The position numbers and the translations under genes are program-made. Source: Spirochaetales bacterium (lineage in GTDB: Bacteria; Spirochaetota; Spirochaetia; Treponematales; Treponemataceae). Taken from it: a DNA stretch of 38,282 nucleotides. The notes below the pieces were generated by a model that was given only the letters and a program-made list of their open reading frames with translations, ran no database searches and had not been told where the DNA came from. The stretch is from NCBI GenBank assembly GCA_030540405.1, contig JAUNWH010000003.1, positions 1 to 38,282 on the forward strand, written 5' to 3'. Positions 7,916 to 15,226 of the stretch are shown one piece after another (positions within the stretch are counted from its first letter, which is position 1; every line of letters begins with the position of its first letter).

Positions 7916-8629
7916 ATGGCTAAGAAAAATTCTTTGAAAGTTGTTTTTGATTCTCCTGTTGTGCTTGTTTTTTCTGTTGTTTCGGCGGCAGTTTTTATTG
8001 CTGATTTGATTTTAAAGTTCAATGTTTCCGAAAAAATTTTTGAATGCCATGGAGCAAAATCTGTTCCTGCGTTCGATTTTAAATCAGCATTGGATTATGT
8101 AAAGCTTGTCATTTATCCGTTCGGCGGCACAAATTCAACTTCTTTCTTTTTGAATACTGGATTTATTCTTTTGCTCGGTCCTGTTTTGGAAGAACGTTAC
8201 GGCTCGGTTATGCTTGCCCTTATGATTTTTATAGCTTCCCTTGTGGGCGGAGTTTTGACGGCTTGCGTTTCAACATTTGGAATTTCTGGATGCGGCGGAA
8301 TTGTCTTTATGATGATAATTCTTTCGGTTCTTTCTGTATTTATAAAAAAGCAGCTTCCGGTTTCATGGATTTTTATTTTTGCCCTTTATCTTGCATTCTC
8401 TCTTTTCAGCGGAAAAAAAGTTTCAGGATTTATGCCATTTATGAAGGAAAGCGTTCCCGTTTTTATTCAGCTTGCGTCTGGAATCTGCGGAAGCCTTTTT
8501 GGATTTTTTGTCCGTCCAAAGAAACGTTCTTCTCAAAACCTGAAAAAGCAGCAGGAAAAAACAATCGAAAATGAGCCTGAATATTCTTCTAGCAGCGATG
8601 AAACTATAGTCGGAAACATCAGTTTGTAG
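7916..8629 (+). CDS. Rhomboid-like integral membrane protein, probably inactive
   Basis: A 237-aa protein with about six hydrophobic segments. Rhomboid-type signals are the segment FLNTGFILLLGPVLEERYG (equivalent to the HxxxN...GxxxE region, with Asn kept and the first His lost) and GISGCGGIV (equivalent to the GxSG nucleophile loop). The last helix reads ASGICGSLFGFF where active rhomboids have AHxxG, so the catalytic His seems to be missing. This supports a rhomboid pseudoprotease. The C-terminus is a charged, Lys/Glu/Ser-rich cytoplasmic tail. The call depends on motif alignment by eye; a related non-protease membrane family remains possible. Confidence 0.6.
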   Translation: MAKKNSLKVVFDSPVVLVFSVVSAAVFIADLILKFNVSEKIFECHGAKSVPAFDFKSALDYVKLVIYPFGGTNSTSFFLNTGFILLLGPVLEERYGSVMLALMIFIASLVGGVLTACVSTFGISGCGGIVFMMIILSVLSVFIKKQLPVSWIFIFALYLAFSLFSGKKVSGFMPFMKESVPVFIQLASGICGSLFGFFVRPKKRSSQNLKKQQEKTIENEPEYSSSSDETIVGNISL

Positions 8630-8697
8630 CAAATTTTCTTTTAACCTCTTTTTAACTTTTTACGCTATGGGTTTGTCTTTCCTAAATGCAATAATTG

Positions 8698-8706
8698 ATA
8701 TATAAT
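8698..8706 (+). promoter_or_regulatory. Predicted extended -10 promoter of the phosphofructokinase gene
   Basis: TG-A-TATAAT (8698-8706) is an extended -10 element. Only 7 bases separate it from the ATG at 8714, and no Shine-Dalgarno is present, so the transcript should start at or next to the start codon. No good -35 hexamer is seen at 17 bases, which fits an extended -10 promoter. Confidence 0.6.
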
Positions 8707-8713
8707 TCAATCT

Positions 8714-9796
8714 ATGGAATGCAAGGTAAAAAGATTCGGAATTCTTACAAGTGGCGGAGATGCTCCTGGACTTAATGCTGCAATAAGGGCTTTGTGCCGT
8801 GCCGCAAAAAATAAGTATAATATGGAAGCTGTGGGAATTTTCAACGGCTACCGCGGGCTTATAAATGGAGACATGAAGGTTCTTTCTGAAAATGAGCTTT
8901 CTGGTCTTATAGCTCAAGGCGGAACAATTCTTGGAACTTCAAGGGAAAAGCCTTTTAAAAATCCTGTTGTGAACGAAGCGACCGGTCTTTTGCCAGTTGA
9001 AGCCATAAAAGAAAATTACAAAAAATGGAATCTTGATGCTCTTGTTTGCATCGGCGGAAACGGAACAAACACAACTGCAAGCCTTTTGTTTCAGTCTGGA
9101 TTGAATGTAATTGGACTTCCAAAGACAATTGACAACGACATTGAAGGCTCTGATGTAACGTTCGGATTTTATACAGCTTTAGATGTTGCGACTGATGCGA
9201 TTGACAGAATCCACACTACAGCCTGCAGCCATGGCAGAGTTATGATTGTTGAAATCATGGGACACAAAGCCGGTTGGCTTGGACTTTATTCTGGAATTGC
9301 TGGCGGCGGAGATGCTATTTTGATTCCAGAAATTCCTTATGATATGAACAGCGTTGCAAAAAAAATAAAGGAACGCAAAGCTTCTGGAAAGAATTTTTCG
9401 ATTGTTGTTGTTGCAGAAGGCGCAAAGTCAAAAGAAGAATCTTTGCTTGACAAAAAGGCTTTTAAAAAGGCAAGGGCGGCAATGCAATGTTCTATAGGCG
9501 CAAGAGTTGCAAAGGAACTTGAAGAAGCAACTGGCTTTGAGTGCCGTGCGACTGTTGTTGGCTACTTGCAGCGCGGAGGAACACCATCTCCTTATGACCG
9601 CCTTCTTTCCACACAGATTGGAGCCGCCGCTGCAGATTTTCTTGCTCAGGAAAAATTCGGAAATCTTGTTGCGGTTCAGAATGGAAAGATAAAGCCAGTT
9701 CCGCTTGACTGTGTTGCTGGAAAAGTAAAAAACATTCCGCTCGATCATCCTATGATAAAAACTGCCAGAGACTTGGGTATTTGCCTTGGAGACTAA
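8714..9796 (+). CDS. pfkA: 6-phosphofructokinase (group III type)
   Basis: A 360-aa phosphofructokinase: fructose 6-phosphate to fructose 1,6-bisphosphate. Motifs: GILTSGGDAPGLNAAIRA (phosphoryl-donor site), IGGNGTNTTA (residues 112-121), LPKTIDNDIEG with the catalytic Asp region (135-145), the substrate segment MGHKAGWLGLYSG and GYLQRGGTPSPYDRLL. Gly at the position after GGN and Lys in PKTIDND is the combination of the actinomycete-like group III enzymes. Classic ATP enzymes have Gly in both places; pyrophosphate enzymes have Asp and Lys. Donor preference (ATP or PPi) therefore cannot be read with certainty. Likely leaderless. It overlaps the next gene by 11 bases. Confidence 0.93.
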   Translation: MECKVKRFGILTSGGDAPGLNAAIRALCRAAKNKYNMEAVGIFNGYRGLINGDMKVLSENELSGLIAQGGTILGTSREKPFKNPVVNEATGLLPVEAIKENYKKWNLDALVCIGGNGTNTTASLLFQSGLNVIGLPKTIDNDIEGSDVTFGFYTALDVATDAIDRIHTTACSHGRVMIVEIMGHKAGWLGLYSGIAGGGDAILIPEIPYDMNSVAKKIKERKASGKNFSIVVVAEGAKSKEESLLDKKAFKKARAAMQCSIGARVAKELEEATGFECRATVVGYLQRGGTPSPYDRLLSTQIGAAAADFLAQEKFGNLVAVQNGKIKPVPLDCVAGKVKNIPLDHPMIKTARDLGICLGD

Positions 9797-10637
9797 TTTT
9801 AAATGCCGGTTCTGCGCTGAATGCCTTGGATTTGGCTGCACTAGCGAGCTTCCCGGAATGGGCGGCGTAAATGCAAATAAAAATTTCATTTTGAACTGTG
9901 CCGCTTGGAAGAAAATAGATTTCGGTTCGTTTGACTTTGGAAAAAAAGAAATCCGGCTTGCCCCGATGACTGGTGCTGTTGAAAATATAGGCTACTCTGA
10001 CGAAAAGCAATTTTACTTTGACTTGATAAACGAATGTTCAAAGTTTGGAATAAAACTTAGCATTGGCGACGGCGTTCCCGACACAAAGTTAAAGTGGGGA
10101 ATTGAAGCCGTTCAGTCATCAGGAAAAAAAGCGGCGGTTTTTATAAAGCCTTACAGCAACAAAAAAATTCTTGAGCGTTTTGAGTGGGCGCAAAATATTT
10201 CTGAATATTGCGGAGTCGACATTGACGCATACAACATTGTAACGATGCGGAACAAAGCCCATCTTGAAAAAAAAGATTCGTCTTTGCTGATTGAACTGAA
10301 AAATTATTTTTCAAAAAAAGGAATTCCATTTGTAATAAAAGGAATTCTTACAGATGAAGATTTAGAACTTGTTAAAGAAGTAAAGCCAGATGTTGCTTTT
10401 GTTTCAAACCACGGCGGACGCATTGAAACACGTGAAGGCAGTTCCGCAGAATTCCTTTGTGCAAACTTTAAAATGCTAAAGTCAAACTGCGCAGAACTTT
10501 GGGTTGACGGCGGAATCCGCTCATGGAACGATGTATTTAAAGCCCAAAGCTATGGAGCTTCAGAAGTTCTTGTTGGACGCCCTTTTGCTTCTGCTCTTTG
10601 CAAAAAAATTTCTTTTGATAATATTTTAAAAAATTGA
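9786..10637 (+). CDS. FMN-dependent alpha-hydroxy acid oxidase/dehydrogenase family protein
   Basis: A 283-aa TIM-barrel flavoenzyme. Family motifs: LAPMTGAV, the conserved Lys in FVIKGIL, the active-site His in FVSNHGGRIE, and the FMN-phosphate loop VDGGIRSWNDVFKAQSYGASEVLVGRP, split here as DGGIRSW and LVGRPFA. It is shorter than lactate or glycolate oxidases (about 350 aa). The N-terminus carries CRFCAECLGFGC, a cysteine cluster that could bind a metal. The start is a TTG inside the end of the phosphofructokinase gene; it was chosen because it keeps this cysteine segment and PGMGG, which I recall as conserved in anaerobe homologues. The substrate is unknown. Confidence 0.82.
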   Translation: METNFKCRFCAECLGFGCTSELPGMGGVNANKNFILNCAAWKKIDFGSFDFGKKEIRLAPMTGAVENIGYSDEKQFYFDLINECSKFGIKLSIGDGVPDTKLKWGIEAVQSSGKKAAVFIKPYSNKKILERFEWAQNISEYCGVDIDAYNIVTMRNKAHLEKKDSSLLIELKNYFSKKGIPFVIKGILTDEDLELVKEVKPDVAFVSNHGGRIETREGSSAEFLCANFKMLKSNCAELWVDGGIRSWNDVFKAQSYGASEVLVGRPFASALCKKISFDNILKN

Positions 10638-10645
10638 GGTAATAA

Positions 10646-11302
10646 ATGAAAAACGAAAATAACTCCATGAATTACAAAATTGCCATGGCTGGCGTTTTTT
10701 CTGCGCTTAGCATTATTTTAAGCTTTACGCCGCTTGGATACATTCAGCTTGGAAGCGCAATTCAAATAACTTTAATGCACATTCCTGTAATTCTTGCAAC
10801 TCTTTTGGCTGGACTTGTTCCGGGGCTTGCAACTGGATTTATCTTCGGCGTTTCTAGCCTTGTAAAAAATCTTATGCTTGGAGTTGCGGCAAGTCCGTTT
10901 TTTATGAATCCGCTTGTTTCTGTTTTGCCACGACTTCTTTTTCCTGTTGCTGTCTGGGGAATTTTTACTTTGCTCAATTTTATTCCGCGTATGCCAAAAA
11001 TTATAAGCGGTGCTATTGCCGCTGCCCTTGGAACTTTTATTCATACTGTTCTTGTTATGGGCGCAATTTTTATTTTCTACGGAAACATTTTTCTCCCGAT
11101 GGTTCTTGGCGCAATTGAAAAAATCGGAATCAGCACAGAAAATATTTCCGGGCTCAAGGCGTTTGTAGCGATTATTGCAACGACCATGATTACAAACGGA
11201 TTTTTTGAAGTTATTTGTGCGGTTGTTCTTTCGTGCGCTGTTCTTGGAAGCGTTTATGCCGCTGGCTCTAGGAAGTCAAAAATTTCAAAATTTGAAGAAT
11301 AG
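10646..11302 (+). CDS. ECF transporter S component (vitamin uptake)
   Basis: A 218-aa membrane protein with about six helices and the pattern of ECF-type substrate-binding S components: LGYIQLGSAIQITLMHIPVI, then LLAGLVPGLATGFIFGVSSL. It would work with a shared energising module (EcfA/A'/T) encoded elsewhere. The ligand cannot be assigned; the style resembles the FolT/PanT-like broad family. GAGG lies 6 bases before the ATG. It is the third gene after pfkA and the FMN enzyme, with an 8-base gap, so an operon is likely. Confidence 0.85.
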   Translation: MKNENNSMNYKIAMAGVFSALSIILSFTPLGYIQLGSAIQITLMHIPVILATLLAGLVPGLATGFIFGVSSLVKNLMLGVAASPFFMNPLVSVLPRLLFPVAVWGIFTLLNFIPRMPKIISGAIAAALGTFIHTVLVMGAIFIFYGNIFLPMVLGAIEKIGISTENISGLKAFVAIIATTMITNGFFEVICAVVLSCAVLGSVYAAGSRKSKISKFEE

Positions 11303-11320
11303 TTTTCAGCATAAACTGAA

Positions 11321-11349
11321 TTGAATTTTTATTTTCTTACGGATATATT
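11321..11349 (+). promoter_or_regulatory. Predicted leaderless promoter of the SpoU methyltransferase gene
   Basis: TTGAAT (11321-11326), a 17-base spacer and TATATT (11344-11349), then only 6 bases to the ATG at 11356. No Shine-Dalgarno is present, so the mRNA should start at or next to the ATG. Confidence 0.65.
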
Positions 11350-11355
11350 TTTGCT

Positions 11356-12123
11356 ATGAAAAACACTCAAAGAAACGAACTTGCAGTTTGCGGTTTTGCA
11401 GCTGTAAAAACATTGGAAAAAATCAACAGCCAGAAAATCCGCCGCTTATATTTTATGGAAGAAAAAGCGCCTCTCTTTGGCGGACTTTGCAAGAAAATGG
11501 CTGCTTCAAAACGTCCTTACAATAAAGTCGCAGATCCTGTTGAACTTGAAAAACTCTGCGGAAGCGTTCATCATCAGGGCGTTGTTGCGATGATTGACAC
11601 TCCTGTAATTCTTCCGCTTAACACCGACATTACACCGCGCTGGATTGAACAAAAAGAAGACGCTATAATTCTTGACCGCGTTGGAAATGCAAATAACCTT
11701 GGCGCAATTGTAAGAAGCGCGGCGTTTTTCGGCATAAAGAATATTGTAATTCCGTTGGATGAATCCCAGTCTTCAATTACAACCAGCAGCTACAGAGTTG
11801 CAGAAGGCGGAATGGAATTTGTAAACATTTATTCTGTAAGGTCAATTCCGTTTTTGCTCAAAGACATGAAAGGAAAAATGGCGCGTTTTGGAACTTCACT
11901 AAAGGCGCAGAAAAAGGTTTCAGAAATGAAATCTCTTTGCCAAGACAAACCGGCATTGGTTGTGCTTGGAAACGAAGAAAATGGAATCAGCGATGAAGTT
12001 GCCCAGAACTGCGATTCACTTGTAATTATTCCTTTTGCCGGAATGGGCGAATCAGGACCTAAAGTTGACAGTTTAAATGTTGCCCAGGCAGCTTCTGTAA
12101 TAATGTACGAGCTTAAAAAATAG
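11356..12123 (+). CDS. TrmH/SpoU-family RNA 2'-O-ribose methyltransferase
   Basis: A 255-aa SPOUT-class methyltransferase that uses S-adenosylmethionine to methylate a ribose in rRNA or tRNA. An N-terminal substrate-binding domain covers about residues 8-85. The three SPOUT motifs follow: NANNLGAIVRSAAFFG (motif 1), VVLGNEENGIS (motif 2) and IPFAGMGESGPKVDSLNVAQ (motif 3, the knot). The layout with an N-terminal L30e-like domain is that of RlmB/TrmH-type enzymes, but the target nucleotide cannot be told. It sits one base before the PAP2 gene. Confidence 0.9.
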   Translation: MKNTQRNELAVCGFAAVKTLEKINSQKIRRLYFMEEKAPLFGGLCKKMAASKRPYNKVADPVELEKLCGSVHHQGVVAMIDTPVILPLNTDITPRWIEQKEDAIILDRVGNANNLGAIVRSAAFFGIKNIVIPLDESQSSITTSSYRVAEGGMEFVNIYSVRSIPFLLKDMKGKMARFGTSLKAQKKVSEMKSLCQDKPALVVLGNEENGISDEVAQNCDSLVIIPFAGMGESGPKVDSLNVAQAASVIMYELKK

Positions 12124-12124
12124 A

Positions 12125-12958
12125 ATGAAAAAACATTTGTTTGTAATTTCTCTTCTTTTGCTTTCTGCGGAGTTTTTTGCGCAAACAGAAAATTCTCCGT
12201 TTAAATTAACACCAGTGGACGGAATTATTCTTGGAGCCGGAATTGCTTTTACAACTTCTGCGGTTATCGCTGAAAAAACTTTGGACTTCCCTGAATATAC
12301 AGAACGAAGCTACGATTTGGATTCAGTAAATTTCATAGACAGAAAGCTTTCCCAAAAGTACAGCCGCACTCTTGACAATCTTGGAACTGCAACTTGCGCC
12401 ACGAACCTTGCTCTTCCGTTTGCAGTTTATGGAGCCGGATTTTTCAACGATGTTTTTTCCGCGGAAGATTTTCTTACGCTGACTACAATGTATGTTGAAG
12501 CCTATCTTTTTGATTACGGAGCGAAAAATTTTTTGAAGATGGGAATAAGAAGAGCGCGACCTTATATGTATTATGACGGCTACCCGAAAGAAAAACTTGA
12601 CAACTATGACTTTGAGTTTTCAGCTCCAAGCGGACACACAACGGATTCTTTTTTAGGCGCAGGATTTCTTTCGTACACATTCTGCCGTTATTTTCCTGAA
12701 TCAAAGTGGAAAATTCCTGTCATTGCGGCATCTTACACAGTCGCGCTTGGAACGGCGGCTTTAAGAATTGCAAGCGGAAATCACTTTCTTACTGACACAG
12801 TTTTTGGCGCGGCACTGGGCACTGTCTGCGGAATCGGAGTTCCGTTTGTCCATGAGCTGATTGCCTCGCATTCAGAAAAAAAAGAAACTGCATTCAAAAA
12901 AGGAAGCGTGCGTTTTTCTGTAACGCCAGTTTCCGTGAACTGGAAAATCGCCCTTTAA
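12125..12958 (+). CDS. Exported PAP2-family phosphatase
   Basis: A 277-aa phosphatidic acid phosphatase type 2 protein with a signal peptide (residues 1-19, ending SAEFFA). All three acid-phosphatase motifs are visible: KMGIRRARP (K-X6-RP), PSGHT, and RIASGNHFLTD (R-X5-H-X3-D). These residues form the catalytic site that removes a phosphate from a lipid phosphate such as undecaprenyl pyrophosphate or phosphatidate. Several hydrophobic segments suggest membrane embedding. The short C-terminal strand VRFSVTPVSVNWKIAL may be periplasmic. It starts one base after the methyltransferase stop codon. Confidence 0.9.
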   Translation: MKKHLFVISLLLLSAEFFAQTENSPFKLTPVDGIILGAGIAFTTSAVIAEKTLDFPEYTERSYDLDSVNFIDRKLSQKYSRTLDNLGTATCATNLALPFAVYGAGFFNDVFSAEDFLTLTTMYVEAYLFDYGAKNFLKMGIRRARPYMYYDGYPKEKLDNYDFEFSAPSGHTTDSFLGAGFLSYTFCRYFPESKWKIPVIAASYTVALGTAALRIASGNHFLTDTVFGAALGTVCGIGVPFVHELIASHSEKKETAFKKGSVRFSVTPVSVNWKIAL

Positions 12959-12975
12959 AATATTGCCGTAAATAT

Positions 12976-13004
12976 AGATTCCCGCATCAAGCGCAGGAAT
13001 GACA
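12976..13004 (+). repeat. Interspersed palindromic repeat, copy 1
   Basis: The unit runs from AGATTCCCG through a short inverted repeat to GGAATGACA. The same frame (AGATT, CCG-rich arm, TCAAG centre, GG-rich arm, AATGACA or AATGGCA) recurs at 13038, 27674 and 27722. This resembles REP-type elements and lies after the PAP2 gene. Confidence 0.55.
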
Positions 13005-13037
13005 GAAGTTCAAGTCTGGAATGGCAGGAAAATGTAT

Positions 13038-13070
13038 TGTCATTGTTGGGTTTGAGCCGATCGGCAATCT
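13038..13070 (-). repeat. Interspersed palindromic repeat, copy 2 (inverted to copy 1)
   Basis: Read on the minus strand it runs from AGATTGCCG to CAACAATGACA, with the same frame as copy 1 in the opposite direction. The pair makes a head-to-head arrangement in the gap between the convergent PAP2 and MCP/Cache genes, where it could fold and stop transcription from both sides. Confidence 0.55.
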
Positions 13071-13081
13071 AATGAATGACA

Positions 13082-14080
13082 TTAATAATTTTCTTTTATT
13101 ACAACTGACCATTCTTTGCCTTTATAAGAGTTGTAGCCTGGAGTTTTTGAATATCCAAAGACTTCAAGTGCTCTGTTGGTTTTGTTTGTGTAGAATCCCA
13201 TCTTTTGTCCTTGTGAAATATTCTCGAACGCTTCCCAGTCTGTAAGCCGGCGCTTTAAAATTTCATCCTTGTTTTTTGAAGCTATTACAAGTCCGTCTTT
13301 GTTTATGATAAATATTTCACCTGAATGTGAAACTTTCGCGCTTGAAATTATGTTCAATATAAATTTCCAGTTGAACCTTGTTGAGATTATTCCGACGATT
13401 GTTCCGTCCTGAGAACGCACCGGGCAGCTGTATGAAACTGTCCAGTCTTTTACCGATTCTGAATAATACATATCCGAGTAAGTTGTGCCTTGCGATTGTG
13501 AAGTTTCCTTGAACCATTTTGTGCTTTGCATTGAACGTCCGCGCAAATTTTTATTTACGCCCACGCATACAACTGTTCCGCTTGTGTCCGTAAGAAGAAT
13601 GTCGTGGTAAACTTCATAGATTCTTACAAGATTTTCTATTGTGTGTTCTGCAGATTGCTTTTTTTCTTCAGTGGGATTTGCAAGGCAGTCGATTATTTTT
13701 CCGAATGTTGCCCAGGCCTGAACATCGCAATAACGCTCAAAAAGGTTTCGGTCAACTTTGTCGATTGTGTCGAACGCCATTTCTGCAGTTCTTATTCCAA
13801 TCAGCTTGTGCATTTTTGTTTCAATCTGATCAACAACTTTTTGGCACGTCTGGTTTTGCGTGTCGTTTTTTTCAGATATGTTTTTGATTTCGTTTGCAAT
13901 TACGCGGAATCCTTTTCCGACTGTTCCTGCTCTTGCCGCTTCAATTGAAGAGTTGAACGAAAGAATTCTGATGTTTTGAGATTCGTTGTATATTTCATTG
14001 AGCGAGCTGTGCAAGGATTCGTAGTCTTGAATAAGCCCGTCAAAAACTGTGCTTAGTTTTTCTGATTTTGTGTCTTCCAT
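13082..14080 (-). CDS. Soluble chemoreceptor-like protein: N-terminal MCP segment, C-terminal Cache domain
   Basis: A 332-aa protein without transmembrane helices. Residues 20-75 match part of the methyl-accepting chemotaxis protein signalling hairpin (LSFNSSIEAARAG, then GKGFRVIANEIKNISEKN). A linker helix follows (about 90-140). Residues 150-330 look like a double Cache sensor (ILLTDTSGTVVCVG, STKWFKET, GTIVGIISTRFNW, GEIFIINKDGLVIAS). Classical receptors have the sensor first and the signalling part last, across a membrane; here the order is reversed and the protein should be cytosolic. It could take part in receptor arrays or be a non-chemotactic sensor. The ATG has AGGCGG 5 bases upstream. 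Confidence 0.75.
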   Translation of the reverse strand: MEDTKSEKLSTVFDGLIQDYESLHSSLNEIYNESQNIRILSFNSSIEAARAGTVGKGFRVIANEIKNISEKNDTQNQTCQKVVDQIETKMHKLIGIRTAEMAFDTIDKVDRNLFERYCDVQAWATFGKIIDCLANPTEEKKQSAEHTIENLVRIYEVYHDILLTDTSGTVVCVGVNKNLRGRSMQSTKWFKETSQSQGTTYSDMYYSESVKDWTVSYSCPVRSQDGTIVGIISTRFNWKFILNIISSAKVSHSGEIFIINKDGLVIASKNKDEILKRRLTDWEAFENISQGQKMGFYTNKTNRALEVFGYSKTPGYNSYKGKEWSVVIKENY

Positions 14081-14101
14081 TTATTCCGCCTATATTCGCT
14101 G

Positions 14102-14139
14102 AAAAAAAAATGGGACTGCGCACCAAGTACATAGCCCCA
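14102..14139 (-). terminator. Intrinsic terminator in the leader of the MCP/Cache gene
   Basis: On the minus strand TGGGGCT (14139-14133) pairs with AGTCCCA (14117-14111), with one G-U pair, and nine T residues (14110-14102) follow. No minus-strand gene lies upstream, since the next gene is divergent, so this terminator is in the gene's own leader. A regulated attenuator or a tiny RNA is possible. Confidence 0.6.
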
Positions 14140-14154
14140 TTGCTATTGTTTTCT

Positions 14155-14182
14155 ATTATAATGAAAATTAAATAACTTTCAA
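14155..14182 (-). promoter_or_regulatory. Predicted promoter of the MCP/Cache gene
   Basis: On the minus strand TTGAAA (14182-14177), a 16-base spacer and TATAAT (14160-14155). The start would be near 14148, about nine bases before the leader terminator. Confidence 0.6.
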
Positions 14183-14183
14183 T

Positions 14184-14228
14184 AGTCAAGCTGAGGGAAT
14201 GACAGAGAGGCAAGCGCGGGAATGGCAA
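14184..14228 (+). repeat. Degenerate pieces of the interspersed palindromic repeat
   Basis: Two partial units in tandem: GTCAAGCTGAGGGAATGACAG (14184-14204) without its last base is the 3' half of a unit, and AAGCGCGGGAATGGCAA follows at 14212. Both end in GGGAATG(A/G)CA like the fuller copies elsewhere in the window. Confidence 0.4.
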
Positions 14229-14242
14229 TTTTTTAATATACA

Positions 14243-14260
14243 AAAAGCCGTTAGGCTTTT
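14243..14260. terminator. Small hairpin with flanking A and T runs
   Basis: AAAAGCC-GTTA-GGCTTTT is a perfect 7-bp stem with a 4-base loop. It could terminate transcription in either direction. It sits between two divergent genes, so its role is unclear. Confidence 0.4.
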
Positions 14261-14290
14261 CAAATCCGTGTGGCAAAAGAAACTGCATTA

Positions 14291-14319
14291 TTGAAAATTT
14301 AGCGGGTCTGGTTTATACT
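14291..14319 (+). promoter_or_regulatory. Predicted leaderless promoter of the GerMN gene
   Basis: TTGAAA (14291-14296), 17 bases, TATACT (14314-14319), then 7 bases to the ATG at 14327. No Shine-Dalgarno is visible. Confidence 0.65.
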
Positions 14320-14326
14320 CATCTCT

Positions 14327-15223
14327 ATGTCGGAAAAAAATGCAAAGAAAAAGAGAACGGGAATAGGGCTTGCACTTTGGCTTTTGGCTGCTCTGCTCAT
14401 TCTTATAATTTTCCTTATAAATCAAGATAAAATTGCAAGCAACTTAAAGGCGACTGGATTTTTCAGCAAGACCGGCCTAAAGACTCCTGAATTTGTAGAA
14501 AAGGCGGAAGCAAAAAGTTCTTCTATTGCTGACAAAAATGAAGTTGCACCTATTGAGACTATTGAAATTGACTTGAACGGCGTTGGCTCTCATGTTGAAG
14601 AGGAAAACGCGCAGTCAGTGGCTCAGGAAAATATATACGAAAACATAAAGGCGCAAAACGACGCTACAAAAAAGCAGCAGGAAGCCGCAGTTGAAGAAAA
14701 AATAAATTCCAAAACAGAAAAAAAAGAATCCGCGCAGAAATCCGAAGAAAAAGAAGCTACAGTAAGAAAAGAAGTTTCTGTAAAAACCGAGCCAAAAACT
14801 TCAAGCATGAAGCTCAAGCTTTATTTTATGACAATAAACAGTGACGGTTCAGTTTCAAGAAAAGAAATCACCCGCGAAATGAAAAAATCCGACAGTCCGC
14901 TAATGGATGCAATAAACGCTTTGATAAAAGGTCCTGTCGCTTCTGAAGAAAATTCCGGCTGCCGTTCGCTCGTTTCTGAAAACACAAAACTTATCGGCGC
15001 TTCTGTAAAAAATGGAACTGCCACTTTAAATTTTAGCGGTGACTTTGAATTCAACCAGTACGGAATTGAAGGCTTGCGCGGGCAGCTTCAGCAGATTGTG
15101 TTTACTGCGACTGCGTTTCCTACTGTTGAAAACGTTCAGTTTTTGGTGGACGGCGAAAAGAAAGAGTATCTTGGCAGCGAAGGCGTGTGGATTGGCACTC
15201 CGCTGAACCGCAACAGTTTTTAG
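14327..15223 (+). CDS. Membrane-anchored GerMN domain protein
   Basis: A 298-aa protein with one N-terminal transmembrane anchor (about residues 12-31, GIGLALWLLAALLILIIFLI). A long Lys/Glu/Ala-rich, low-complexity stretch follows (about 50-160), probably a periplasmic linker. The C-terminal GerMN domain (about 165-290) reads KLYFMTINSDGSVSRKEITR, then DSPLMDAINALIKGP, and ends with TATAFPTVENVQFLVDGE. GerMN was named from spore germination protein GerM but is common in non-sporulating bacteria including spirochetes, where its role is unknown and may be linked to the cell wall. It converges on the next gene with only 3 bases between stops. Likely leaderless. Confidence 0.85.
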   Translation: MSEKNAKKKRTGIGLALWLLAALLILIIFLINQDKIASNLKATGFFSKTGLKTPEFVEKAEAKSSSIADKNEVAPIETIEIDLNGVGSHVEEENAQSVAQENIYENIKAQNDATKKQQEAAVEEKINSKTEKKESAQKSEEKEATVRKEVSVKTEPKTSSMKLKLYFMTINSDGSVSRKEITREMKKSDSPLMDAINALIKGPVASEENSGCRSLVSENTKLIGASVKNGTATLNFSGDFEFNQYGIEGLRGQLQQIVFTATAFPTVENVQFLVDGEKKEYLGSEGVWIGTPLNRNSF

Positions 15224-15226
15224 CTT

